NCBI GenBank assembly: GCA_017051695.1
Contig: JAFIDK010000001.1
Coordinates: 1,019,534 to 1,083,533, forward strand
Source of the DNA: Algoriphagus aestuarii
Lineage (GTDB): Bacteria > Bacteroidota > Bacteroidia > Cytophagales > Cyclobacteriaceae
Length of the DNA: 64,000 nucleotides
Direction: 5' to 3'
Shown piece after piece: positions 25,965-35,283 of this stretch. A program made the position numbers and the translations under genes. The notes beneath the pieces are model-generated. The model was not told the origin of the DNA, searched no databases, and saw only the letters and a list, made by a program, of their open reading frames with translations. Within the stretch, counting starts at the first letter, position 1, and the number at the start of each line of letters is the position of its first letter.

Positions 25965-27065
25965 ATGAAAGGATTCCGATTTACTAAGTATGTTCCCTCC
26001 CAGGATCCGGAGAAAAATACCTTCGAAAACCTGCTGAATATATTTTTGCAACTAGTCACCATGACTGGTGGAGATGTGGCTGAGGCTTTGAGCTGGCTGA
26101 CCAATCTTGACAATCGCTATGGTATGACCAACCCTACTTATGGAATTGGAGATTTTATTGAAGACCTTAAAAGCAAAGGTTATCTGACAGAAGAGAATCA
26201 AAAAGGTGAATTTAAAATCACCGGTAAAGCAGAACAGACTATCAGAAAATCAGCTTTAGAGGAGATTTTTGGGAAGCTCAAGCGTGGAAAATCGGGCCAG
26301 CACAAAACCACTCATTCCGGACAGGGAGAAGAGCGTGGCACTGACCGCAGAGCTTATGAATTTGGGGATAATCTGGATCAGATTGCTTTGACGGATTCAC
26401 TACGAAATGCACAGGCAAACCACGGTTTTGGAGGTGATTACCTATTGACCGAAGATGATTTGGAAGTGGTGGAGAATGAATTTCGATCCCAAACTTCCAC
26501 TGTGCTGATGATCGATATTTCCCACTCCATGATTTTGTATGGAGAGGACCGAATCACCCCGGCGAAAAAAGTCGCCATGGCTTTGGCCGAATTGATCAAA
26601 ACCCGTTATCCAAAAGATACTTTGGATATCATCGTCTTTGGAAATGATGCCTGGCAGATCGAAATAAAAGATTTGCCTTATCTGCAAGTTGGGCCATATC
26701 ATACCAATACAGTCGCTGGACTTGAATTGGCCATGGATTTACTTCGAAGAAGGAAGAATCCGAACAAGCAGATTTTCATGATTACGGACGGAAAACCAAC
26801 TTGTCTCAAAGTAGGGATCAAATATTATAAAAATGCTTTTGGAATTGACAGCAAGATTCTCAGCGAAACGCTGAAACTCGCTGCCCAATGCCGAAAGCTG
26901 AAAATTCCGGTGACCACTTTCATGATTGCCTCGGATCCTTATCTGAAGGAATTTGTGAAAGAATTTACCAAAGTGAATAACGGGAATGCCTACTACAGCA
27001 GTCTGAAAGGGCTTGGCGACCTGATTTTTGAAGATTATAGACGAAATAGAACGAAACGCTTTTAA
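25965..27065 (+). CDS. VWA-domain protein paired with an AAA+ ATPase
   Basis: A 366-residue cytoplasmic protein with a C-terminal von Willebrand factor A domain from about residue 170. Its metal-ion-dependent adhesion site is DISHSM, with the supporting Thr/Asp in MITDGKPT. The N-terminal half has no known domain. It is five bases upstream of a MoxR/ChlI-like AAA+ gene; such pairs act as ATPase-plus-adaptor chaperones that insert metals or remodel complexes. The ATG at 25965 is preferred over a TTG four codons earlier. Confidence 0.87.
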   Translation: MKGFRFTKYVPSQDPEKNTFENLLNIFLQLVTMTGGDVAEALSWLTNLDNRYGMTNPTYGIGDFIEDLKSKGYLTEENQKGEFKITGKAEQTIRKSALEEIFGKLKRGKSGQHKTTHSGQGEERGTDRRAYEFGDNLDQIALTDSLRNAQANHGFGGDYLLTEDDLEVVENEFRSQTSTVLMIDISHSMILYGEDRITPAKKVAMALAELIKTRYPKDTLDIIVFGNDAWQIEIKDLPYLQVGPYHTNTVAGLELAMDLLRRRKNPNKQIFMITDGKPTCLKVGIKYYKNAFGIDSKILSETLKLAAQCRKLKIPVTTFMIASDPYLKEFVKEFTKVNNGNAYYSSLKGLGDLIFEDYRRNRTKRF

Positions 27066-27070
27066 GCAAT

Positions 27071-28594
27071 ATGGACTACCAAAAACTGACACCAAAGGAA
27101 CTCACCCAAATCAAAACACTAGGCCAGCTAAAAGCTGCCGGATACCAACCAAAATCCATCAAAGAAGAACTTAGAGACAATCTGATCCAAAAAATCAAAG
27201 CCAAGGAAAACGTCTTTGAAGGAATCTGGGGTTATGAAGACACGGTCATTCCGGATATAGAGCGTGCCATATTATCCCGGCATAATATCAATTTATTGGG
27301 ACTTCGTGGCCAGGCAAAAACCAGAATTGCCAGAATGATGACGCAGCTATTGGATGAATATGTACCTGTGGTTTTTGGGTCAGAATTGAATGACGATCCA
27401 ATGGCACCCTTGAGTACCCATGCTAAAGAGAAAATTGAAGAAAAGGGAGATAATACTCCGATTTCCTGGTGGCATAGAGACGACCGCTACACAGAAAAAC
27501 TGGCCACTCCGGATGTTTCTGTGGCTGATTTGATCGGGGATGTGGATCCGATTAAGGCGGCAACGATGAAGTTGAGCTACAACGATGAACGTGTGATTCA
27601 CTATGGGTTAGTTCCGCGTTCCCATCGCTCCATTTTCGTGATCAATGAATTGCCGGATTTACAGGCTAGAATTCAGGTGGCCTTGTTCAATATTTTGCAG
27701 GAAGGGGATATTCAGATCCGTGGTTTCAAATTGAGATTACCGCTGGATATCCAGTTTGTTTTCACTGCCAATCCGGAAGATTATACCAATCGAGGTAGTA
27801 TCGTCACTCCATTGAAAGACCGGATCGAAAGTCAGATCATTACACATTATCCAAAATCCATTGAGATCGGTAGAAGAATTACTGCACAGGAAGCCAATCT
27901 GAAAGGCAAACCTGTGGAAAATATCTATGTTCCGGAATTGATGAAAGATCTCATTGAGCAGATTGCCATCGAGGCAAGAGCATCCGAATATGTGGATGAA
28001 AAAAGTGGGGTTTCTGCCCGTCTGACGATTTCTGCCTACGAAAATCTGATGTCAGCAGCTGAGCGTAGAATGTATATGAATGATGAGAGCAATACAATGG
28101 TTCGGATTGCCGATCTGATTGGAGTAATTCCAGCGATTACGGGCAAAGTGGAATTGGTGTATGAAGGTGAGCAGGAAGGTGCTGGAATTGTCGCTTATTC
28201 TTTGATCGGCAAAGCAATCCGCTCTCAGTTTGTAAACTATTTCCCATCTCCGGAGCAAAAGAAAAAGTCCAAAGAAGGAAATCCCTATGTCATTCCTTTG
28301 GCTTGGTTTGGAGAGGGAAATGAGCTGGATATTCTAGCTTCCCAAGCGGACAAGGAATACAAATCAGCTCTTCATTCCGTACCAGGTTTGGAAGAGGTGG
28401 TTACACAATTAGTGAAAGACATGCCTGAAAAAGAGAAGGAATTCTTTATGGAATTTGCCTTGCACGGTTTGGCAGAATATTCTCAATTGAGCAAAAAAAT
28501 GCTGGATACCGGCTTGAAATTCAAAGATTTATTCAGTTCGATGTTTGATATGGAGCCGGGAGAGGATGACGATTTTGAGGAAGATGATTTATAA
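27071..28594 (+). CDS. AAA+ ATPase, MoxR/magnesium-chelatase-I-like
   Basis: A 507-residue AAA+ protein. The P-loop is GLRGQAKT, with Ala in place of the usual Gly before Lys as in many MoxR-type ATPases. The Walker B region reads IFVINELPDL, with Asn where Asp is standard. Sensor 1 is FTANPEDY, and the arginine-finger region lies near TPLKDRIES. The C-terminal third is helical with an acidic tail (EPGEDDDFEEDD). It is encoded directly after the VWA protein and surely works with it. The target is unknown; no chlorophyll or cobalamin chelatase genes are near. Confidence 0.87.
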   Translation: MDYQKLTPKELTQIKTLGQLKAAGYQPKSIKEELRDNLIQKIKAKENVFEGIWGYEDTVIPDIERAILSRHNINLLGLRGQAKTRIARMMTQLLDEYVPVVFGSELNDDPMAPLSTHAKEKIEEKGDNTPISWWHRDDRYTEKLATPDVSVADLIGDVDPIKAATMKLSYNDERVIHYGLVPRSHRSIFVINELPDLQARIQVALFNILQEGDIQIRGFKLRLPLDIQFVFTANPEDYTNRGSIVTPLKDRIESQIITHYPKSIEIGRRITAQEANLKGKPVENIYVPELMKDLIEQIAIEARASEYVDEKSGVSARLTISAYENLMSAAERRMYMNDESNTMVRIADLIGVIPAITGKVELVYEGEQEGAGIVAYSLIGKAIRSQFVNYFPSPEQKKKSKEGNPYVIPLAWFGEGNELDILASQADKEYKSALHSVPGLEEVVTQLVKDMPEKEKEFFMEFALHGLAEYSQLSKKMLDTGLKFKDLFSSMFDMEPGEDDDFEEDDL

Positions 28595-28616
28595 GATTTA
28601 AAACCGCAGAGACGCA

Positions 28617-28653
28617 GAGGGCGCAAAGTATATTTAGAAGAACTTTGCGCCTC
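28617..28653. repeat. Intergenic repeat with GAGGGCGCAAAGT/ACTTTGCGCCTC hairpin
   Basis: The left arm 28617-28629 and right arm 28642-28653 pair apart from one bulged G. It is preceded by CCGCAGAGACGCAGAG, a word familiar from dispersed intergenic repeats in many genomes. A related CGCGCCTCTGAGG word lies at 28806-28818. No gene is seen in 28595-28825. Confidence 0.55.
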
Positions 28654-28825
28654 TTGTGTTATTGAACCTCAATCGCAGCACCTAATAATTTTGGAAGAAA
28701 TCTCATTTTCGATCATGATAAAAAACTATAAAACGTTTAAAAATAAATAGTTAGGAGTTTGGGATGTTTTAAAAAAAAATCTCTTAGCTCTCTCCTGTCT
28801 TCTCCGCGCCTCTGAGGTTAACTCA

Positions 28826-29188
28826 TCACTTCAAATGCAACAACAGCAACGCAATCAACGCCGGTAAACCCTGCACCCAGAAGATTTTTTTACTTGCTGT
28901 TAATGCTCCATAAATGCCTGCGACTAAAACACAACCCAGGAAAAAAATTGCTACATAAAAAGACCAATGTGGATCTTCGATCAGTAAAGACCAAATGAGT
29001 CCTGCTACCAAAAACCCATTGTATAAACCCTGATTGGCTGCTAATACTTTGGTTTTGGGGAATATTTCTGGAGGCAATGATTTGAATGTTTTTCTGCCAA
29101 TAGTTTCCCAGGCGAACATTTCGAAATACAAAAAATAAAGATGCAATGCAGCGATTAAACCTATCAGGATATCTGTAAGAAGAGCCAT
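28826..29188 (-). CDS. DUF1304 membrane protein
   Basis: A 120-residue protein with four hydrophobic segments. The DUF1304 hallmarks are the N-terminal HLYFLYFEMFAWET and the ANQGLYNGFLVAGL stretch. Family function is unknown. It is divergent from the metE riboswitch region and stands alone. Confidence 0.88.
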   Translation of the reverse strand: MALLTDILIGLIAALHLYFLYFEMFAWETIGRKTFKSLPPEIFPKTKVLAANQGLYNGFLVAGLIWSLLIEDPHWSFYVAIFFLGCVLVAGIYGALTASKKIFWVQGLPALIALLLLHLK

Positions 29189-29363
29189 GGGAAATTTGTT
29201 TGGATTGAAATTACATTTTTGTACTCAATATTTGAACAAGAAGGATCTTTGAAGTGCCATTCTTTTGTCCAGCTTGGGGTTCCTTCAAGAAACTAAACAG
29301 ATGGATTAGTTATAGCTGGATAAAATTCACTACTTTCACCCATTAATTAGTTCTATACTTTAT

Positions 29364-29545
29364 CAACCGGAAGCGGTCTTCGATGAAAATCGAGGTTAAA
29401 AGGGAATCGTGTGAAAATCACGAACTGTCGCGCAACTGTAAGTAACATACCAAAGGAGTTCATCCTCGCATGTCCACTGTTTTGATCCCATCGAGGCGGG
29501 AAGGACGATGAAATCCGTTACAAGTCAGGAGACCTGCCTATTCCG
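29364..29545 (+). promoter_or_regulatory. Cobalamin riboswitch upstream of metE
   Basis: The core shows the class signatures in order: GGAAGCGGTC, AAAAGGGAAT with the following stem GTGTGAAAATCAC, the CGCGCAACTGTAAG core, CCACTG, GGGAAGG, and the B12 box AAGTCAGGAGACCTGCC at 29522-29538. Cobalamin binding should switch off metE, the B12-independent enzyme. Downstream, 29547-29562 forms a perfect CCTACCT/AGGTAGG hairpin, and CCGAC (29543) can pair with GTCGG (about 29596), so an expression platform probably lies there. The stretch from 29563 to 29769 has no gene. Confidence 0.93.
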
Positions 29546-29769
29546 ACCTACCTGAAGGTAGGATTGACAATGCTTTCGCGATTTGAAGCTTTTTGTCGGG
29601 TTTGATGCATTATTTCTGAGCTTAACTATTTGTCTGTCCATTCCAGACCAGATAGGCTATGCCCTGTGAAAAAGCTGCATTTTTCTTGATAAGGTTTTCA
29701 AATTCAAAGTATTGTGAGGTTCAGTACAAGAGCTTTTAACTCATTATTCAAATTAAAAAGTTAAAAGAG

Positions 29770-32097
29770 ATGCAAACGCACAATCTTGGCTACCCGCGTA
29801 TTGGTAGCAACCGCGAACTCAAGAAAGCCTGCGAGTCTTATTGGTCAGGCAAAATCACCTTTCATGAATTACAAAGCGTGGGTGAGTCTATCCGAAATTT
29901 AAACTGGAAACTTCAGCAGGATGCAGGTATTGATCTGATTCCTGCCAATGATTTTTCCTTTTATGATCAGGTTTTGGATATGTCATTGATGGTGGGAGCG
30001 ATTCCGGATCGTTACCATGAGGTGATTTTACAAAAAGGGAACAATGAACTGGACTTGTATTTTGCGATGGCCAGAGGGTATCAACAGAATGGGTTGGATA
30101 TCACTGCCATGGAAATGACCAAGTGGTTTGATACCAATTATCATTACATCGTTCCGGAATTTAGAAAAGACCAACAGTTCAAGTTGTTTTCTACCAAGGC
30201 AATTCAGGAATACAACGAGGCTAAACTTGCTGGGATTTCCACCAAACCAGTATTGATAGGCCCTGTATCTTTTTTATTGCTGGGCAAAGAAAAAGAATCG
30301 GGTTTTGATCGAATAGATCTGATCAAAAATTTACTTCCTGTTTATCTGGAAATTTTGAAAAAGCTGGATGCAAACCATGTAGAATGGGTTCAATTTGATG
30401 AGCCATTTTTAGCAATGGATTTGGGGGAAAAAGAGAAGAAGGCCCTTCACTTTACCTATTCAGAAATCAAAAAAGCATTTCCTTCCTTAAAAATCATTTT
30501 GGCCAATTACTTTGACTGTTTTGGGGAAAATCTGGAAACCGCTCTTTCCCTCCCGGTTCATACGCTCCATTTGGATTTGGTGAGATGTCCATCCCAACTA
30601 GAGGATATCTTGGATTCAGGAAAACTTGGAACTCAAAAGCATCTTTCCTTAGGTCTCGTGGATGGAAGGAATATCTGGAAGAATGATTTTCAGAAATCAC
30701 TTTCTTATATCCAAAAGGCGGTTGATCAAATTGGCTCGGATCGATTGTGGGTTGCTCCTTCTTGTTCTTTAATTCATTCGCCTTGTGATTTAGACCTGGA
30801 AACCAATGAAAAATCCCTTTCACCCGAGATCAAAAAATGGTTGGCCTTTGCGAAGCAAAAAGTCGGGGAAGTAGTATTGCTGAAAGAATTGGCAGAAAAG
30901 AACTCATCTTCCAGAGTCTTGAAAGCTTTGGAAGAAAATAAACAGGCAATTGAAGGCAGAAAAACTTCCAATTTAATTCATAGTCCCAAAGTAAAAGTCC
31001 GGTTCAATTCCATCAAATCGGATGATGATCAGCGTCAAAGTCCATTTTCTCTTCGTCAGACCAAGCAAAAAAAGGCTTTAAATCTCCCACTTTTTCCCAC
31101 CACCACGATTGGATCTTTTCCCCAGACGAAAGAGGTGCGTTCCTGGAGAGCGAGATTTAAAAAAGGAGAGCTTAGCAAAGAAGTTTATGAAAGACTCTTG
31201 GAGGATGAAACCCGTGAATCTATAGAATGGCAGGAGTCGATCGGAATGGATGTGCTGGTTCATGGAGAATTTGAGCGGAATGACATGGTGGAATATTTTG
31301 GGGAACAGCTAGCTGGATTTGCCTTTACCAAAAATGGATGGGTTCAAAGTTATGGTAGCCGCTGTGTGAAACCTCCGATCATTTATGGAGATGTTTACAG
31401 ACCTGAAGCAATGACTGTTCGTTGGTCAGCTTTTGCCCAATCTCTAACCGAAAAACCGGTAAAGGGTATGTTGACCGGTCCAGTGACAATTTTACAATGG
31501 AGTTTTGTAAGAAATGATCAGCCAAGATCTCAAACCTGCACTCAAATAGCTTTGGCCATTCGTGATGAGGTGGTGGATCTGGAGAAAGCCGGAATTCAAG
31601 TGATCCAAATCGATGAGCCAGCAATTCGGGAAGGGCTTCCGCTTCGTAAATCTGACTGGCAGGAATATTTAAACTGGGCCGTTAGGGCTTTTAGAATCTC
31701 TGCCAGTGGAGTAAAAGATGAAACTCAGATCCATACTCACATGTGCTATTCCGAATTCAATGATATCATCCAGAATATAGCAGAAATGGATGCCGATGTG
31801 ATTACTATTGAGTGTTCGAGATCGCAAATGGAATTGTTGGATGCATTTGGAGAATTTAACTATCCCAATGAAATCGGGCCAGGAGTCTATGACATCCACT
31901 CTCCAAGAGTGCCTAGCAAGGAAGAAATGGTAGATTTAATGGAAAAGGCAAAGGCAGTAATTCCATCAGCCAACCTTTGGGTCAATCCTGATTGCGGCTT
32001 AAAAACCAGGCATTGGGAAGAAACAAAAAAAGCACTGACTGAAATGGTCGCTGCGGCTCGGGAATTAAGAGTGGTTATGAATGAATCAGTTTCTTAG
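29770..32097 (+). CDS. metE: Cobalamin-independent methionine synthase
   Basis: A 775-residue enzyme transferring the methyl group of 5-methyltetrahydropteroyl-polyglutamate to homocysteine. The duplicated barrel layout starts with the N-terminal LGYPRIGSNRELKKA. The C-terminal half begins near FPTTTIGSFPQTKEVR and carries zinc-site residues in HTHMCYSEF (about residues 656-662) and NPDCGLKTR (about 740-748). The B12 riboswitch in its leader means it is repressed when cobalamin is available, implying that a B12-dependent MetH is encoded elsewhere. Confidence 0.98.
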   Translation: MQTHNLGYPRIGSNRELKKACESYWSGKITFHELQSVGESIRNLNWKLQQDAGIDLIPANDFSFYDQVLDMSLMVGAIPDRYHEVILQKGNNELDLYFAMARGYQQNGLDITAMEMTKWFDTNYHYIVPEFRKDQQFKLFSTKAIQEYNEAKLAGISTKPVLIGPVSFLLLGKEKESGFDRIDLIKNLLPVYLEILKKLDANHVEWVQFDEPFLAMDLGEKEKKALHFTYSEIKKAFPSLKIILANYFDCFGENLETALSLPVHTLHLDLVRCPSQLEDILDSGKLGTQKHLSLGLVDGRNIWKNDFQKSLSYIQKAVDQIGSDRLWVAPSCSLIHSPCDLDLETNEKSLSPEIKKWLAFAKQKVGEVVLLKELAEKNSSSRVLKALEENKQAIEGRKTSNLIHSPKVKVRFNSIKSDDDQRQSPFSLRQTKQKKALNLPLFPTTTIGSFPQTKEVRSWRARFKKGELSKEVYERLLEDETRESIEWQESIGMDVLVHGEFERNDMVEYFGEQLAGFAFTKNGWVQSYGSRCVKPPIIYGDVYRPEAMTVRWSAFAQSLTEKPVKGMLTGPVTILQWSFVRNDQPRSQTCTQIALAIRDEVVDLEKAGIQVIQIDEPAIREGLPLRKSDWQEYLNWAVRAFRISASGVKDETQIHTHMCYSEFNDIIQNIAEMDADVITIECSRSQMELLDAFGEFNYPNEIGPGVYDIHSPRVPSKEEMVDLMEKAKAVIPSANLWVNPDCGLKTRHWEETKKALTEMVAAARELRVVMNESVS

Positions 32098-32100
32098 TAT

Positions 32101-32146
32101 AAAAGAGGCTGGCTCAATAGTCGATTATTGAATTAGTCTCTTTTTA
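32101..32146. terminator. Imperfect bidirectional terminator after metE
   Basis: Outer AAAAGAG/CTCTTTT and inner TCAATA/TATTGA pairings with a T-run, between metE (+) and the convergent small gene (-). The hairpin has internal mismatches. Confidence 0.6.
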
Positions 32147-32479
32147 TAATTCCTCTAAAATGGATTCCCCTTTTGATCCGTCTCCCGAAGTCCACTGCCA
32201 GGTTTCGTAGAGGCGGATTTTTCCGTTTTCCATGATTTCTGGGATGGATTTACATACTCCAGTCATTAGTTCTCCCGAGGAATTTACTTGATGGTACCGC
32301 ATGTCGATTTCTCCGGATTCACTCACTATCCCGATCAAATGCCCCATTACGATTTTTCCACCTTTGTATTCACAGCTGAGAATTTTTCCTTCTTGCTGGT
32401 AGTGAAATAGGGTTTCTTCAGAAGTTTCCCCGTTTTCGGTATTGCTGATGGGGCGAAATACCTTTCCATTGTAATTCAT
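32144..32479 (-). CDS. Small beta-rich protein, third gene of the histidine-kinase operon
   Basis: A 111-residue soluble protein made of repeated short strands (GKILSCEYKGGKIVMGHLIG, quoted here in part). It resembles a family often labelled n-acetylglutamate synthase in databases, although nothing in it looks like a GNAT acetyltransferase. It is four bases downstream of the STAS-like gene. The real function is unknown. Confidence 0.72.
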   Translation of the reverse strand: MNYNGKVFRPISNTENGETSEETLFHYQQEGKILSCEYKGGKIVMGHLIGIVSESGEIDMRYHQVNSSGELMTGVCKSIPEIMENGKIRLYETWQWTSGDGSKGESILEEL

Positions 32480-32483
32480 AGGA

Positions 32484-32873
32484 TTAAATAAATTGCTTTA
32501 ACCACTCTTCCGCTTTTTCCTCATTGGTAAATGATTTCATAGGGATTGGTGGTTTTTGAAACTTAAATAAGATTTTCATGATTAATGCAGAAAGTCCCGG
32601 TTTGGATACCATGCCCATGGCTGAATAAATTTCAGGGAGCTTTTCGGTACTGAATTTCCGGGTTTCTTTATCCGGAATCGGGGTATCACAGAGGTAAATT
32701 AATAAAGGGACCGGTTTCCTATTCGTTATTTTTTTTACCAAATCTACATTGGCACTGATGAGGGAGACGGTTCTTTTGATCGGTTTGGAATAGGAAACAA
32801 GAATCCCTGGCTCTTTCCATTCATAATCAGCGATCTCGCCCAAAATCCGGTCCTTAGTTGTGTTTTCCCACAT
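32484..32873 (-). CDS. DUF7793/STAS-like (SpoIIAA-fold) protein
   Basis: A 129-residue soluble protein. The pattern ILVSYSKPIKRT, then VPLLIYLCDTPIPDKETR, EKLPEIYSAMGMVS and KSFTNEEKAEEWLKQF matches the SpoIIAA-like/DUF7793 family of Bacteroidota. STAS-fold proteins often act as regulatory partners of kinases or transporters. It lies four bases after a PAS histidine kinase and four before another small gene. Confidence 0.78.
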   Translation of the reverse strand: MWENTTKDRILGEIADYEWKEPGILVSYSKPIKRTVSLISANVDLVKKITNRKPVPLLIYLCDTPIPDKETRKFSTEKLPEIYSAMGMVSKPGLSALIMKILFKFQKPPIPMKSFTNEEKAEEWLKQFI

Positions 32874-32877
32874 GATG

Positions 32878-33939
32878 CTAAAAAGTTATGGTAAACCTGG
32901 TCCCTTGGTGGATTTTGCTCTTTACTTCGATTTTACCTCTCATATTCATCACATGACTATAGACAAGGTAAAGACCAATTCCCTTGCTATCTGGATTTTC
33001 ATGGATTTTATCCCCAATTCCAAAAATTTTATGCTCTAAATCCTTGGCATCAAATCCTTGCCCATTATCCTCAATGATCAGTTGTTTTTTCCCGTCTTTG
33101 ATTGCTGATTGAATTTTTATTTTTGGTGGGATTCCCGGTTTGGAATACTTTATGGAATTCGTCAGGAAGTTTAAAATAATGCTTTCAAAATAAGTTTTGT
33201 TAAAGCTGATTTCATCAAATTCAGAAAGATCCGTGTCGATCTCAGCTTTAGAAGTATGAATCAAAGATTTGATGGATTGTGAGACCCCATTGATTGTTTT
33301 ACTGATAGATACGGACTCTTTTTTAGCGTTTGTACTATGGCTTTCCTTTAAGTGATCTACATAGGTGTTTAGGGTAGTCTTAAGGTTGCCAAGCCCAAAT
33401 TCCAGCAAATCAATCAGCTCCAATGATTCAGAGTCCTTTATTTTGGTTTTATCAAGGAGGTCCAATATGGACAATAGGTTATTGACCGGAGATCTTAGAT
33501 CATGTGAAGTAGTGAAACTTATCTGTTTCAGTTTTTCATTTAGTCTGGATGTTTTTTCTAGTAGTGAATTCCGCTCACTTTCTATCCTTTTTTTATGTGT
33601 GATGTCCTTTGCGATAGCAAAAACCAACTTCTGATCATCAAAGGGTTGGGAAGTCCAGGAAAGCCAGATGATTTCCCCTGATTTATGAACATACCTGTTT
33701 TCGAAATTTAAAAGTGGTTTGGATTTGATGATTTCATTTCTGGCATCAGAAGTCACTCGTTGGTCTTCGTGGTACACAAAATCATTAATAGGCCGAGCGT
33801 ATAACTCACTTTTGGAGTACCCAAGAGTCTCAGCGACAGCGTGATTTATTTTTTTAAAATATCCATCGTATCCGGCTATACACAATAAATCGGGGGACAT
33901 TTCAAAAAAGCGCTCGTACTCAAAAGAATCATTAGTCAT
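32878..33939 (-). CDS. PAS-domain sensor histidine kinase
   Basis: A 353-residue cytoplasmic kinase with no membrane segment. An N-terminal PAS domain (about residues 5-125; SPDLLCIAGYDGYFKKI, HKSGEIIWLSWTSQP) is followed by a short coiled coil. The HisKA-type phosphoacceptor is SHDLRSPVNN (His about 146), and the ATPase domain has DNGQGFD and the SKGIGLYLVYSH loop. No response regulator is adjacent; instead two small genes follow at four-base spacings, so the three probably form an operon. Confidence 0.9.
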   Translation of the reverse strand: MTNDSFEYERFFEMSPDLLCIAGYDGYFKKINHAVAETLGYSKSELYARPINDFVYHEDQRVTSDARNEIIKSKPLLNFENRYVHKSGEIIWLSWTSQPFDDQKLVFAIAKDITHKKRIESERNSLLEKTSRLNEKLKQISFTTSHDLRSPVNNLLSILDLLDKTKIKDSESLELIDLLEFGLGNLKTTLNTYVDHLKESHSTNAKKESVSISKTINGVSQSIKSLIHTSKAEIDTDLSEFDEISFNKTYFESIILNFLTNSIKYSKPGIPPKIKIQSAIKDGKKQLIIEDNGQGFDAKDLEHKIFGIGDKIHENPDSKGIGLYLVYSHVMNMRGKIEVKSKIHQGTRFTITF

Positions 33940-34017
33940 AAAACATAGGTGAAAAACCCAGGGCTGGGATCACAGTAAAAATAGAAGAGTAAACTTAATG
34001 GACAAAAATACAATCGA

Positions 34018-35283
34018 TCAAGAATTTAAATCTTTTACATCCCAATCGACTATTTCATCTTCTAGATAATGTGGATAAATTTTTCTGTGTGCTTTTTTTA
34101 CTTCGGCAATCAGGGATTGCCTGAATTCTTCGACATGAAGGCCAGAAGCTGCTGCCATAAAGACCGGTTTGATCCCGGTTTTTTTCTCATAAGCATCCGA
34201 AAGTGACGGGAAATCCAGATAATTTGCTTCTTCCAGCTCTAGCTCGGTCATGTTCATAATTCCTTCTTCATCAGGCATCTGCTCGACTAGATCTATTTTA
34301 TTGAAAACCAACAGGACCGGCTTGTCTCCAGCTTTGATTTCCTGAAGAGTTTGATTGACCACACTGATATGATCTTCGAAGTTCGGATGCGAAATATCCA
34401 CTACATGTACCAAAAGATCAGCTTCTCGGATCTCATCCAAAGTGGACTTGAAAGATTCGATCAGGTGGGTGGGTAGTTTCCTGATGAAACCTACGGTATC
34501 TGAAAGCAGGAAAGGGACATTTTCCAAAACCACTTTTCTTACGGTGGAATCCACGGTAGCAAAAAGTTTGTTTTCGGCGAGAATATCAGTTTTTGTAACC
34601 AGATTCATCAAGGTGCTTTTTCCAACGTTTGTATATCCTACCAGAGCTACTCTGACGATTCCTTTTCTTCCTTTTCGTTGGGTGACTCCCTGTTTTTCTA
34701 TATCTCTTAGCTTCGATTTTAAAAGTGTGATTTTATTTCGGATATCCCGTTTATCTGTTTCTATTTCCTTTTCACCGGCACCGCCACGGGTACTGGTTCC
34801 CCCTCGCTGCCGCTCCAAGTGGGTCCACATTCTGGTCAGCCGAGGCAAGAGGTATTGAAATCTAGCCAGCTCGACCTGTGTTTTTGCCTGGGCAGTTTGG
34901 GCTCTGTTTAGGAAAATATCCAAAATCAAAAGAGATCTATCGTAGATTTTTACTTTCAGTTCGTTCTCCAGATTTCGCATCTGTGAGGCAGAGAGATCAT
35001 CATCAAAAATGACCATATCCACTTCGAAATGCTCGATATAAGACTGGATCTCTTCCAGCTTACCTGACCCGATAAAAGTTTTAATATCCGGTTTTTCCAT
35101 TTTTTGGGTAAATCGATATACCGTTTTCGCTCCCAGTGTCTCAGTCAGGAAGGCAAGTTCATCTAAATGCTCTTCTGTTTCTCTTTCTGATTGTCCTTGA
35201 CGTATGATACTCACCAGTACCGCTGTATCCACTTTGGGAGCGGTATCATGTAGTTTCTGAAGCTTTCTTGAAAATTTACCCAT
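34018..35283 (-). CDS. hflX: GTPase HflX
   Basis: A 421-residue ribosome-associated GTPase involved in splitting stalled or stress-inactivated ribosomes. The N-terminal HflX domain includes SASQMRNLE, followed by the Gly-rich linker RQRGGTSTRGGAGEKEIE. G1 is VGYTNVGKST (about 213-222), G3 DTVGFIRKLP, and G4 NKID. An in-frame TTG three codons upstream is a less likely start. Divergent from rfbC across about 200 bases that hold no other supported gene. Confidence 0.96.
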   Translation of the reverse strand: MGKFSRKLQKLHDTAPKVDTAVLVSIIRQGQSERETEEHLDELAFLTETLGAKTVYRFTQKMEKPDIKTFIGSGKLEEIQSYIEHFEVDMVIFDDDLSASQMRNLENELKVKIYDRSLLILDIFLNRAQTAQAKTQVELARFQYLLPRLTRMWTHLERQRGGTSTRGGAGEKEIETDKRDIRNKITLLKSKLRDIEKQGVTQRKGRKGIVRVALVGYTNVGKSTLMNLVTKTDILAENKLFATVDSTVRKVVLENVPFLLSDTVGFIRKLPTHLIESFKSTLDEIREADLLVHVVDISHPNFEDHISVVNQTLQEIKAGDKPVLLVFNKIDLVEQMPDEEGIMNMTELELEEANYLDFPSLSDAYEKKTGIKPVFMAAASGLHVEEFRQSLIAEVKKAHRKIYPHYLEDEIVDWDVKDLNS

